Notes: generated from the letters alone by a model not told the origin. A stretch of 64,000 nt of DNA from Lycorma delicatula (GCF_047948215.1 NC_134456.1:196738034-196802033); one strand, 5' to 3'. Shown: positions 12,134-23,338, counted from the first letter of the stretch. Program-made: numbers and translations.

Positions 12134-12959
12134 ATGGAGCTTAATTTTGAACAAAGTGTACGAGGCGACGAAGTATTGATTTTGCACGACGTAAAATTTA
12201 CTTTTACGAAAGTGCTAAAAAATAATGAATCGAATTGGCGTTGCAAAATTAAAACATGTAAAGCTAAAAGGTGGGACCAGAAAAGTTTGTATTCAGCAAT
12301 AAATTACAACATGATCATAAAAAGAACTCCAAATTATTAAACAAACAAATATTATGCCTGACATATACTATGTTAAAACAACATAGTTTGTTTTAATATA
12401 AAACAAACTATTTTGTTTGAACGTAAACATAATTTTTTATTTCAAATTGACAAAATTATTTATGTTAAAAGAAAATAATTAGGGACTTTTCATGAAAGTT
12501 ACATTATATTTTTATTTGTTCATTTTTGCGGTTTTGTAGGGTAATCTTTTAATTTCATTCTGATTTTTTCTGTTCTCAGTAAGTAATATTGCGAAAAGAA
12601 AAACGATTGAAGATTTAATTGAGAAACCATAAAAAATTATTCACTCAGTCTCAAAGAAAAACGTCAGGACTTTGAACACATTAACCATGAGGAACATTAA
12701 CTTCATACGTAATAACATATACCACGAAAGAAAGAAAATTCAGTCCTCATTGCAGATGAAACAATTTTTAATTTTTGAAATTTCCATTTTGGATAAAAAT
12801 TTCTTGCCTATTAGTAGCCCCGTTAAAAAAGTAGTAGTTTTTTCTTGTAAAAGAAATTTGCATGATCATAGAGTGCAAAGAAAAATTATTTTGTTGATAT
12901 ATAATTTTGATGACAACTACTTGAAATTTTTCGAACAGCCTTCTATTTTGCAAGTAAAG
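12134..12959 (+). pseudogene. FLYWCH zinc finger / MULE transposase relic, two parts
   Basis: Part 1 starts at ATG 12134: residues 4-46 match a FLYWCH finger, with F5, RGDEVL, W35 and C37-x4-C42. The HxH that should complete the zinc site (QHDH) is at 12307-12318 in a different frame, so a frameshift has broken it. Part 2 begins after a possible 3' splice site (pyrimidine tract and CAG ending 12579). It reads RKTIEDLIEKP, a TAA at 12630-12632, then KIIHSV, NTLTMRNINFIRNNIYHERK and VVVFSCKRNL. A degraded FFEQ segment follows, then AAG|GTAAAT at 12959/12960, a possible 5' splice site. A FLYWCH finger, a spacer with RNNIYHERKK, then an FxxxRNL...FFEQ block matches insect FLYWCH-MULE proteins. 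The DDE core further on is absent. A domesticated host gene cannot be excluded, but the stop and frameshift argue for a relic. Confidence 0.55.
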
Positions 12960-13084
12960 GTAAATTATCACATTTTTACCCTATGATTTTCAATCCCGAC
13001 AAACAAATTTTCAAAAATCTGTGAGGATATATTTAAATTATTAAACAACAATCTTTAAATTCTAAATATATAGTACTAGATTTT

Positions 13085-13850
13085 TCTGGTGAGGGGAGGA
13101 ACCACATTTATGGACAGAGTTTTGGACACACTAACAGGTTACGCAAGATCTTGTTAATGCGCGTACATATGCAAGCGTCCTACCAATTAAACCTCCACCT
13201 TACCAACTCCCCTACTGGAACTGGACCCGCAATTAAGCATAACACAACCCCGGAAGGTGCCTTCAAGCATGACAACTTCGGCATGACAGCTCGGCTCGCC
13301 AATTGGATCTTGCTTTAGTGCTCTGCCTCCAACCTCCGGAGCGGTGTCGCCAAACCCAGCTACGCCATCACTGGTACCCCCCCCCCCTCAGAAGCCGGAA
13401 CCGGTCTTAACTGCCCGCCTCTAATCAGGCCCCAACGAGAGGGACTCAACCGGGTCTCGGTCTTAACAGTACAGCAGGATAGTGACAGAGTACCGGTGCC
13501 TCTTCATCGTCGACCATCTAGACAAGCCCGGACGAATAACGACTCCGCAGGAGGCTGTCCGTCACCTCGTCGACCACCGATCTTTCTGTCTCAGGACTGA
13601 GGTTATGAACCCCGAGACTGCAGTAAAATTATAGATGTTAGTCATGAAGCAGCATATAACATTATCAAGATCGATATGTCCTGTAACAGCCGTGCAGTTT
13701 AGTCTGCTCTCTTCCCACCTGTAGCAGTAAAAGGTGACATGTTCTGAATCATTAAGCTCCCTACAGTAAGAGAGAGTAGTAGCTTTTGACAAAAGTATAC
13801 ACAACTCATTATAATCAGTTTGGAAATGCATGACTGACTAGGTTTCAAAC
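13085..13850 (-). mobile_element. Truncated R1-clade-like LINE, 3' end only
   Basis: A conspicuously GC-richer island in AT-rich DNA. Read on the minus strand it has an ORF2 C-terminus (13850-13562), then about 450 bp of tail with GTTGTGTTATGCTT (near 13230) and a CCTCCCCTCACC end (near 13090). A closely similar tail occurs at about 43670-43990 on the plus strand after another R1-like ORF2 end. Most of the element is missing, as with 5'-truncated LINE insertions. Confidence 0.6.
13562..13850 (-). pseudogene. R1-like ORF2 C-terminal fragment with Cys/His cluster
   Basis: The minus-strand frame ending at 13562 reads CRELNDSEHVTFYCYRWEES and then FMTNIYNFTAVSGFITSVL. In R1-clade ORF2 proteins a C...EH..F.C zinc-knuckle-like cluster is followed by a short helix ending in W/F-x-AV-x-F-x-x-x-V near the C-terminus. 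Here the EH and the last Cys are present, and the first part of the cluster has one Cys left. About 89 codons are open, which for such an AT-poor stretch suggests moderate age. Endonuclease and RT are missing. Confidence 0.55.
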
Positions 13851-13960
13851 CCAGGACCTCCCGATAAAAGGCTGAAACTTTTAGTTTAAAAACAATAAAA
13901 AGAGAGATATACACGGCTATCTCTTAGCACAGCTCGCTATCACATAGACCATATCTTCGA
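13832..13960 (-). mobile_element. Possible degraded tRNA-derived SINE head
   Basis: On the minus strand the sequence near 13870-13835 reads ATCGGGAGGTCCTGGGTTTG, resembling the B-box side of the SINE at 21575-21735 (GGAGGTACCAGGTTCGAATC). The A-box side is not clear and the copy abuts the R1 fragment. Weak call. Confidence 0.25.
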
Positions 13961-14039
13961 AAATAAAAGGCACAGAATTGTTGTTAAAATAGCCAACTGA
14001 TTAACAGCTGTAGATATCAATAGCAATCATGAGCTACTT

Positions 14040-15381
14040 GTAATGGAAATGCGAATAATAGCTTTAAAGAAGGTAGAGAAAGCCAAGTAGTCAAGAAATA
14101 AAACTTAAAAATGTTAAAGAAATTGGGTGAAGAACAAACGAGGGAAAAACTAGCTAAGACAATTAAATAAAGCAACAAGGAAAATGAGAACAGTTAGGAG
14201 ATCTGGATAAGAATAAAATATGCAATAGTAAAAACAGCAGAGGAAGAATTAGACTATTTTGAGGAAAATAGAGCCAAAAAATTGTGGGTAACAACAGAAA
14301 TCCTAAATAAATGGAGGAAAGAAGGAAGTGTAAGAATAAGACAAGAAAAATGAAAGACCAGTGTTTTGTAAATTAAACAATGAGTTAAGGAGGGAAACCC
14401 AAAATGCAAGCAAAAAGTTGAAGAAAAAATGATATTATACTGAGGAAGGTGATTGAGCATTAAATGGGAATCGTAAAATGAGAAAAATTGAGGATGAGAG
14501 TGGTAAAATGTTACATGAGGAGAAAGAAGTAAGAGAAAGATGGAAGGAGCACTTGGAGGACTTGTTTATGATAAGGAGAAAAACTTGAAGAACCTAAACA
14601 AAGGAGATAGTTATAGAAGATAAATGACCATCGATATTAAAATGTGAAATAAAGAAAGCAATTAAAGAAGTGAAGAATAAAAAATTGACTGGAATAGATG
14701 AACTTCCCATAGAATTTTTTAGTGCTTAAATGAGGGAGAAATAGTTAAACTGTGTAGTAGGATATAACATACTGGAAAATTTCCTTGAAGAGTTTGTGAA
14801 GATTGTAATGATATCAATTCTGAAAAAAACTAGTACTAGTAAAATATAAAAACACAGAACAATAAGTTTAACAGCTCATGCTGTTAGAAGGTTATTAAGC
14901 GTTCTGAACCAGAGGTTGGTAAGAATATTGGAAGCAAATGCAGGGGAGGAAAAGTTTGGGTTCAAGATGGGAAAGGAAAAAAAGATGCCATTGGTTGGCT
15001 ACTGCCATTTGGTAGGAGGGAGATACTTGGCAGAGGTGGAGAAATGAATCTGTTTCATAGATTTAGGAAGACATTTGAGTCAATTGTGAGAAAATGATGA
15101 GATTTTTAAGGAGAAAAAAGGAGAATGGAAAGGTAGAAGAGTAATTAAAGAATTGCATACATGAGACAAACTGCAGTAATGAAACTTAAGTAAGAATATG
15201 ATTGAATAAGTGGGTCTAACTTGAGGTATTAAGAAAGGATGCTGCCTCTCACCAGTACAGTTCAACATTTGCATTGAAAATATCATAAGGAATATATTAG
15301 AAGACAGAAAGGAGTAAGTATAGGAGAAAGAAAAATAAAATTCACAAGATTTAATGATAATATGTTAATTCTAGCTGAAGG

Positions 15382-15421
<40 letters not shown>

Positions 15422-16140
15422 ACTCCCACACACACCCACACTTCAAAGATTGTTAACAGCCCTCTGGAGGAAGAAATGGAAGAATATGGAATTAAAACAA
15501 ATGTAGGAAAACTAAAGTAATGGAGGAAAACACGTGAAGAAAGATTATAAAAAGTAAAAAAAAATTGAGGACAATAGTGAGAGAGGACTGGAAGTGCGCA
15601 ATGAAATTAAAAGGAAGGATAGCAGTAGCAGTAGCAAAGGAAGCTTTTAGTAAGAAGTAGAAATTGCTATGTAGTAAACATCTGGACTTAAAATTAACTT
15701 AGAAAGGAAGAGGTTAGTCAAATGTGTGTGAATTTTTTTGTTGTATAGAACTGAAGCATGGACAATGGACAATGAAGAAAAGGAAGAAGGACAGGGTTGA
15801 GGCTTTTGAGAAATTCTTATGGAGAAGGATGGAGTAAAATGAATGGATAAAGTGAGGTATGAAGAAGTTATGTACAGGATTAGAGAAGAAAAAGCATTTA
15901 TGCCGGAAGAACACAAATGAGATAATACTGATTAGGACATGGGGTTAGAGGTAATGGAATATAGACAATTGCACTGGAAGGGCAATATAAAGAGAAAGGC
16001 AGCAAGAAAGAAGAAAAATGAAGTTAATAGATAGGGGAAATTGTAAACTGTAAAGAGATGAAGGAGAAAGCGTGGGACAGAAACGGATTGAAACAGTAGA
16101 GGCGTAAGTAACCTGCCGCCAGGCAGAACACAGGTTATGA
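14040..16140 (+). mobile_element. Decayed RTE-like LINE with reverse transcriptase remains
   Basis: A purine-rich plus-strand block of about 2.1 kb whose three frames together read as a LINE polymerase. In order: RERWKEHLEDLF (near 14525), EIKKAIKEVKNKKLTGIDEL (near 14650; a K-xx-G-x-DE-P-x-E pre-RT/RT start), GFKMGKEKK...FIDLGRHL (near 14960-15080; motif A region with the Asp of FxDxxK/R present), GVRQGC-like remains (near 15225), IKFTRFNDNMLILAE (near 15340; motif C, with ND in place of DD), then YGIKTNVGKTKV (near 15490) and a C-terminal region near 15750-15990. It ends in CCGCCAGGCAGAAC before 16140. Stops and frameshifts occur every 50-150 bp. A (CA)n run interrupts it just after motif C. 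The endonuclease is not visible. Confidence 0.7.
15385..15441. repeat. (CA)n microsatellite inside the RTE-like LINE
   Basis: Seventeen or more CA units, then imperfect ones with AAACA and CCCA. It lies between the motif C remains and the next coding block. Confidence 0.9.
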
Positions 16141-16544
16141 TAATATTAATTAACTTTAAGATACTTAAAAAAAGTCACCATAAAATTCTTTAAACTCTTT
16201 TTTATACTATAATTTTTCTCTATTTGATTGATGCCAGTTAAGTGAATTACTTGAGTTTCTTTTAGGTTTACAAGTTAAACAATTTTTATTGTTCAAATGT
16301 ATATTAAGTAATTACCAAGAATATTTTTTTATAAAGTGCTGTTGTTTGTAAAGTTTAATTTGAATATTGTCTGTTTTTATCACTTTAAATTAAACCAAAA
16401 TATTTATGTAAATGTGTAGATAGATAACAAAGGAACCGACTTAAGCGATACCGTGAATTGTCCCACCGTATACTTAGAAGATATTATTCTGATAAGGACT
16501 TATTTCTTGTTCTGTGGATACAATATTTTTTATAATTGTACTGA
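16141..16544. other. AT-rich spacer, no gene seen
   Basis: Low-complexity A/T sequence with no coding signal. Confidence 0.5.
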
Positions 16545-17157
16545 ATATTAAAATTTATAAATTATTGTTAAGATTCCAGTAATATTTAGTGTTTAAATGA
16601 CCTTTAAAATGTCAAACCGAATTGTACTTGACCGGACTATACACATTTATATTTAATCGTGTGTTAGTTTCGTTTTTCTCACGTTTGATTTTTAAAGTCT
16701 AATAAATTATTGTTAAGAGTCCAGTAATATTTATTTTTAAATTACATTTTTTCCCCTGTTTAGCCTCCGGTAATCACCGTCAGGTATTACTTCAGAAGAT
16801 GAATGAGGATGATATGTATGAGTGAAAGTGAGATGTACTTTTGTACAGTCTCAGGTTGACAATTTCTGAGATGTATGGTTAATTGAAACCAAACAAACGA
16901 ATAACACCGGTATCTACGATCTAGTATTCAAATCCGTATAAAATTAACTGTCTTTACCAGGATTTGAAAGTTGGAATTCTAGACTTTAAAATCAGCTGAT
17001 TTGTGAAGACGCATTCACACTACACCAACCCGGTGGGTCATTTTAATGACCCAAAAAAAAAAAAAATGTCAAACCGAACTGTACACGACCGGACTATACA
17101 AATTTATATTTCATGGCGTGTCAGTTTCGTTTTACTCACGTTTAATTTTTTGCGACT
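16545..17157. repeat. Short tandem array (~125-bp unit) split by a SINE
   Basis: A unit with the order AATTATTGTTAAGA, CCAGTAATATTTA, ATGTCAAACCGAA, GACCGGACTATACA, TTTATATTT, GTTTCGTTTT and CTCACGTTT occurs in partial form from about 16545, again at about 16609-16735, and its second half at about 17068-17157. The 16747-17038 SINE interrupts it inside a unit. Copies are roughly 85-90% alike by eye. Confidence 0.7.
16747..17038 (-). mobile_element. tRNA-derived SINE, family S copy 1
   Basis: Minus-strand SINE. The head near 17038-16970 has an A-box-like TTGGTGTAGTG and a B-box-like TTTCAAATCC, with AATCAGCTGATTT between. The body contains CCGGTATCTACGATCTAGTA, CTCAGGTTGACAATT and GGTATTACTTCAGA, and the tail is the T run at 16747 (poly-A on the minus strand). 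Two other copies are at 31596-31903 and 50366-50669. The A/B boxes are an internal RNA polymerase III promoter; the SINE would depend on a LINE for movement. Confidence 0.75.
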
Positions 17158-20100
17158 AATCTAAAACTGAAGGTAGATTCATAACTATAAACCAATTATT
17201 AACTTTCATTTTTTCTTAATAATTTTTCCCATTATTTTTTCAATAATACACCTAGTGTTAGGTAATTTTTAAAGTATTTCATCGGGAAATATTTATGAAC
17301 AAATTATATTTTGAATCAAAAGGTAATTAGAGTCAAAGGTTATAAGCTACATTAGTATACTTATAACTTAGGTAACTTAAAAATTGGTTGCTTATAATAA
17401 ACATTGCAAAGGAAAATAATTATATACTTACTAAAAATAAACTATAGGTAATAAAGAAATAATATTGACAGATTATCAATCAATTATTATTATTATTTTC
17501 TTTTTTTTGATATTGAAGAGTAAATAAAACTAATTTTTTTTTTTAAATATGGTGCATAATTACGTATCAGGTCAGTATGAAATAGAAAGTATTAAACATA
17601 ATATTCGAATAAAATAACAAGAAATTCACGACTATTTTGGGTTGCCTTATGTTCGTGACAAGATCTACCGGTTCGATTTAAGCTACAGTCAGCGATTAGA
17701 CAATCATGTGAACTTTCTAGCAATTAATCTCCTAGACAGCAAAGATGATGTATGGCGACTGAAATAAGCTGGACTTAGGATACCTGAATTACACTTTAGG
17801 AGGAGCCTAGCACCCTTCTTTCAGTAAACTTGTTATGCTATAGTTTTGTTTATCTCTATCTATTGTTTAATAATTTTTTGTATAATTTTTTCGTTTGTTT
17901 TTTCACAGACTATTGTGATCTTTTGAATCACTGTGATCCCAGTTAATGAAAGTGTGTTTGTTTACAAAAACTCTTTAAGTATATGTAGTTTATTTATATA
18001 TGTACGTTTTAGAGTATTCGCTGTAAAACCCTCCTCATGTGCTTTTTTTATTGCAATTTACTTGTGGTTCTGGTTAAGGAACTACAATAAATGTGCGATT
18101 TAGACAAAAAGAAAATAGAATAAAATTACCAGTAGTAACAATAATAAAAGTGAATCTTACTGTTAGAAAAAATAATAGGTTTTGATTATTTTATACATTT
18201 TAATTTCTTTGTTTTCGTGTATTCTTTTCAGAGAAGAAATAAAACAATAAATTAACTGTAAAATAATAATAATAATATTGTTATTTATTACATAAGCTAA
18301 TATTGTATTTGAAAATTGCTGACCAGAGATGGAGATGTCACTTACATATATTATTATGATACAGATTTAAATGAATTTGAATTAATCATGAATCCGTCAC
18401 GACGTAACAAAGGATCACTGAAAAAAAATTGTTTAATTGTATAATGTAAAATTTTAGGATGGACCGAAGGTGGATTAAATTATTAAGCCGCAACATATCT
18501 CAGACAAGGCTTTCTTTACCTATATATTTTTTATATAATGAAATAATTTTATTTATATTGACATAAACATCTTATATTTTTATAGGATTTTGTTACTCTT
18601 ATTACATACAAAGTAACTTTAAAAAAAATTATAATTTACTGTAAAATTATTATTTTCTCTGAATTATTTAAGCTAAACACCAAAAGAATTTACACGACCA
18701 AATATAATGCAGATGTGAACGAACTATACATCATTACAAAATAAATTATATTGAAATAAGCATAGCCATTATTATTACAGTATCAATTAAAGATTACTAT
18801 AAAAGTTCAAGGGTCATTATTAAATTATGTATTAAAAGGAGTTTTTCCCACTTTTTACGTGATTAAATATTAATAAAAATTTAACCATAGAAAATTTCTC
18901 CATGCACATATTGACCTCGCACTGAATTCTTTGAAAATTTTAAGGTGTCCCAGGAATAAATAATAATCTTTCAATTTATCTTATTCCCACAATTAAGTCT
19001 TAAAAGACCAGATTTACGTATTATTAAGCAAAATACTGTATTTTGATGTGAGTCTTGTCTCCAAAAACTTCTTCCAGCATGCTGTTAATAGGTTACATGC
19101 TGATAACAGGCGTATACATATATATAATTATATGTTCGGATGAAAAATAATTTCCTTCTCTGAACTCTGTATAAAGATTAGAAAGTTTTAGGAAGGTTAG
19201 CGAGGAGTGCAATAAATTCTGATTAAAATCAATACCATTTTAGTAGTCGATTTTTGATTATCTATGGCAACAGGTGCACCGTAACTTTAGATTCTCTCGG
19301 TAGTTTCTTTACGAGCTAGGTTTTAAAGAGAGATATTCAACAGAATTTTTGGTATGAATTTTTGCTTAATAAATACGTCTTAATATACAGAAATAGAAAA
19401 TTAATTTTGAAAAATTAGAATAAATCTTATTAAAATGTACAACTATTTTTTAATTTATCTAATTTTATTCTTTTTTCTATATACCTGAAGCAAATACATG
19501 ACGTTATTGTTTCATGAACTAATACAATGAGCTTCATATTTTTATTTTTAAGATCAGGTAGTTCACAAGCGTTTATGAAAATTTCGGTACTATTTAGTAC
19601 ATTACTATTTCATAAGTATTTATAATCATTTAAAATTTAAACGACTTAAAAAAAATTAAACAATCTTCCTATTAACATTTGTACCAGATTTAATTTTCTT
19701 ACATAAAATTAATATTTAAAAAAAAAAATTTACAAAAAAAAATAACAGGGTGTAACAAGTTTCATATTAAGATTAATGAAATCTCTTTCAGGAGTATATA
19801 TATTACAATATTTTATAATAAATACGATATTTTAGCATACCAAGACGTTATTAATTAAATCTATTAGGTCTTTTCATGTAACATAAAATAAACAATTCTT
19901 ATTTAAAAATGGATTTATTTAGTAACTACCATTTTATTATTAAATAACTGAATAAGTACAAGATTTCTACAAAGGAAAAAATAAAGAGGAAAAGATTTCT
20001 AATACTATAAAAACTATCATAGGTTGTAACGTAAAACGATATAGAATAACGTTAGCGAATAAGGATGGGTTTCATAGCCACTTGTGCAATAGACTTACTA

Positions 20101-20661
20101 CTACTGTTATCCTTTGAAAGGAAAGCACTTTGAAAGGGCCAATGAATGACGTCATAGCTGTAAAAGAGAACTCAAGATGCTTTCGAAGACCCTAACTGCT
20201 GTACTTTTATATACTTTCTATAGTTATTCTTTGTAAATATTTCACCTCTAACACAATTTTATCAGCATGTTTATCTTTATTTTCAAAAAATTGCTTTAGT
20301 ACGCTTATTTCATTACATACACAATATGAATAATATCAACGATATATTATTTAAATGCATAAATATAAAGGATTTTCGGACATTAATTTACTACCTATTA
20401 ATTTAAATGTATAATTTTGGTAATTATGTCATAAAATTGGTGACTGAATTACCAAGCGACTATGAACAAGCTGATGCATTATGGCAAACATTCCTATTTT
20501 CAATATAAATAAATTTCTTTAGTAACTAAAACAGAAATATTATTTATTAACAGATCAATTTATCAGCGAAATACAAATTATAAATGTGATCGGATTTGAT
20601 CATGAACATTCCGATGATACGGAGACACTCCAGTCAGGTACACAAATCTGCAATTTCGTAC
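17158..20661. other. AT-rich spacer with one possible LINE tail
   Basis: Mostly low-complexity. At about 17640-17970 a less AT-rich segment reads, on the plus strand, NHVNFLAINLLDSKDDVWRL, then LRIPELHF after a stop, followed by a T-rich region with GTGATCCCAGTTAATG. That could be the C-terminus and 3' UTR of a LINE, but I could not tie it to a family. Near 20150 there is a TGACGTCA palindrome without other promoter features. Confidence 0.35.
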
Positions 20662-21418
20662 AAAAATCTGATGTGGGGACCACATGACTTAATTGTACGC
20701 ATATTAAATTACATATATAATTTTTTTTTAAAATGAAAATGTACTTAAAATTTTATTTCATTAATAACTTATGATATTTTTTCACATTTATTATTATTTT
20801 ATGGTTATTATTGATATTATTTATCGTAAATTTTTTTTACACTCAGAGGTTAATAATTATTAATAAATCAATACATTTAAATTTAAAAAAAAGTTAACAA
20901 AAAAAAAATAAGGAGATGAAATCTGATTCGAACCTTTCCCTTGATTCAAATATTTCATTAATTAAAATTTATTTGGCTATAACTCTGGAACCAATGAAAA
21001 TAAGTACCACTTATAGTATATAGTTGAAAAGCTCTCAATGAGGAATTATTACTGCAGTTAAGAAAAAGTCCAAAATTTACTTTTTTTTTGGATTTTGGGC
21101 TTTCGATTGCAATTTTTTGCAATTTTTCGATTGCAATTGATCCAATCAATTGCAATCGAAAGAGGAGGTGCAATTCAATGAAGGAGGTTACAACAGTCCT
21201 AAATCCAAAATTTCAACAACCTACGGATATTCTTTTTGAGTTATGCGAGATAATACGTACGTACATACAAACATATATACGTACGTACGTACGTACAGAC
21301 ATCACGCCGAAACTAGTGAAAATGGATTCAGATATGGTGAAAATGGATATTTCCATTGAAATCTGAAAACCACATTTTTTCGCGATCACAGGTCTTCCTT
21401 TACTTCGAACAAGGGAGT
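20662..21418 (-). repeat. Family A repeat, copy 2 (both ends present)
   Basis: Opposite orientation to copy 1. It starts AAAAATCTGATGTGG and the GACCACAT hairpin at 20662, and ends at 21418 with CTTCCTTTACTTCG and AAGGGAGT. The tail hairpin has two changes. The B-box-like motif (GATTCGAACC on this strand, near 20928) and a GTAC-rich simple repeat (about 21258-21300) are conserved. Open frames at 20958-21173 and 21088-21366 fall inside it and are not genes. Confidence 0.85.
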
Positions 21419-21574
21419 AAAAATACAAATTAAATGAAAATACGTCTGTCAATCTCATGTGTTTTTTCATATCTACAATTTACCATGCTGTCTCGTCTCA
21501 TTAGTTTTTTTTTTTTTTAATATGATCCACATAAAAGATGTAATACAGTTGGTCCATCACCAGCTGACAGGTTT

Positions 21575-21735
21575 GTTTTTTTTTTATCTCCGGGATCACC
21601 ATTAGGTATTGCTTCAGAGGATGAGATGAATGACAAGTAGTGTTATTCAAAAAATGTAATGCCTGATCGGGATTCGAACCTGGTACCTCCGGATGAAAGG
21701 CCGAGACGCTACCACTCGCGCCAAGGAGGCCGGCT
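21575..21735 (-). mobile_element. tRNA-derived SINE, short subfamily
   Basis: The minus-strand head at 21735-21655 reads TTGGCGCGAGTGGTAGCG (A box) and CAGGTTCGAATCCC (perfect B box), followed by a short body and a poly-A (T run at 21575). It looks like a tRNA but has no paired acceptor stem, so a tRNA gene is rejected. Flanks AGCTGACAGGTTT (before) and GGCTGATAGTTTT (after) are a likely imperfect target duplication. Confidence 0.8.
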
Positions 21736-21781
21736 GATAGTTTTATTTATAATTTATATTCATTACTTCAATTGTTCATTA

Positions 21782-23338
21782 TCTCTATATATAAATGAGA
21801 ATGGCCTGACTGACTGAATCATAATCAACGTACAGCCAAAACTATTATAGGTAGAGTCTTGAAATTTTCAGGGTACCTTCGTATCTTCACGTAGGCATGC
21901 ACTAAGAAAGGATTTTGCGAAATTCTGATTTTAAAGAATTTAAATAAATGATTTTAAGGGGTTCAAATTAATAATCGATAGTATTTTCAGTATCGATTTA
22001 TTTGTGTCGAAAATATTTGTGTTTTAAGATCAATTGATATTGAATGAATGGATTACGGTAGTAAAATTTATTAATAATTCAATTTTATAATTTAATTTAA
22101 ATTTTATTATTAATGTTGTTATTTATTGTTTATTTCTTCTGGCTCTTATTTGTTGGTGTTGGTTCTTCCTACCGATCGTTTATAAACATATAAGAAAAAA
22201 GTAGTCATATGATTCTTTATGAGTCAACAGGTTAGTGTAGTGATTCAAAAAGTGAATAAATATGTCAATTGGAAAAAACCGTTAACATGTCAACGATACG
22301 TTAATAACCCAAACAGTTAAAATTATCAAAGGAGACTCCTTTGCTATCAAAGCAGATTCCTGTTCCAAGCACCTGCGTTTCACTTCTTCAGTGATGAAGA
22401 ACGATGCCAGGAAGTACGAAACACAAACGTTTCGTACGTGGCTGATCACTGGATTGACTTTGCTCATATATCTTACAAATCTTCAAATGGTGGCAACTTT
22501 CTAACTTGTGAGGAATATGTACGCGAAATGTCAATTTATTCAGTCTTCGGTGGTTATTGCGAATTAGTTGCAGCTGGTAAGATTTTTCCATTTTTATTTG
22601 AAGTTTATTACAACTGCAATCTTTATTGGAAATATGGTACTGACACATTGCCCGTAAAAATATTGCGTCTTACTGGGAATATTAATAGTGGTCATTTCGA
22701 TGTATATTTGCCTGATTTAGAAGACAATATTTCACAAAATTCTTCTTCAACTATTCCTTTTAGAAATAACAAAAAGCGTTGTGCGAGGTTCACGGACAGA
22801 ACAAGAAAGAATCAAGTCAAAAAAGCGGCGAAAAAGTATGCACAAATCAATCCAGAAGGTAATAGAATAACTGTGATAAAGTATCAACAAAATCATTCAG
22901 AGGTCCGTAGAGCTGCAATAGTAGCCTATCAAAATAGGCATCCCGAAGTACATAGAGCCGCTGCAGCTACGTATCAAAGCAATCATGCTGAAGTTCATAG
23001 CACATCCTAAAATCGATATGAGTGCAATTCCAAAATCGATATAAGATTCCATGGATTTGTACAGAAAATCGTTTGCGCCCATGGAAAAATAAAAGACTGT
23101 CTGGTTTGGCTTACGATCCGATGGAAAAAAGGGTAGAATTTTTTTTTGGGAGCCCGCAAGTAATTATTATGATGAATGATGATTATGAGTGATAAGAACA
23201 GGAGTTCTATTATCTATTTCTCACATCATCTTTTAAATATAGTAACATAAGAAGCAAAAGCATCACGCCAAAACATTCAATAAATATGTTTAAAATTCAA
23301 GTATCGTGTGGGCGAGGGCGTGACGGGTTACCTACTAG
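21782..23338 (+). mobile_element. Non-autonomous Helitron with OTU-domain remnant
   Basis: The 5' end TCTCTATATATAAATGAGA at 21782 follows an A at 21781. The 3' end is CTAG at 23335-23338 followed by T at 23339, giving the A|TC...CTAG|T insertion hallmark of Helitrons. The 3' sub-terminal stretch GTGTGGGCGAGGGCGTGACG is GC-rich and resembles the imperfect hairpin that precedes CTAG in insect Helitrons. At 1557 bp it is far too short for the Rep and helicase proteins, and neither is seen. What remains is a partial open frame with an OTU-like domain and a repeat region. It would need transposase from an intact relative. Confidence 0.82.
22321..23010 (+). pseudogene. OTU-like cysteine protease relic from Helitron polyprotein
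   Basis: A frame open from 22321 to 23010 (stop after HSTS) reads EERCQEVRNTNVSYVADHW, YVREMSIYSVFGGYCELVAA and a GHFDVYLP end. These match the OTU fold: helix, the YV/I-x-x-M and GG-x-x-E-L-x-A block, and the catalytic His in GHFDVY. The catalytic Cys loop (usually DGNCLF) should lie just upstream, where only a damaged KADSCSKH in another frame is visible, so the enzyme is dead. After residue ~110 (from the GTG at 22438) comes KKAAKKYAQINPEG and two or three ~22-residue repeats, each Y-Q-x-N/R-H-x-E-V-x-R/H-A-A. Further coding (WKNKRLSGLAYDPMEKR, near 23075-23125) lies in another frame. OTU domains and such repeats are known in Helitron-encoded proteins. A captured host gene is the alternative, but location within exact Helitron ends favours the element. 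Confidence 0.65.

Noticed and set aside
20958..21366. Overlapping open frames on both strands with Arg-Thr-Tyr repeats
   Set aside because: They lie inside a family A copy; the repeats come from the GTAC microsatellite.
21655..21735. tRNA gene candidate (minus strand) with perfect A and B boxes
   Set aside because: No complementary acceptor stem; it has a SINE body, poly-A tail and a likely target duplication.
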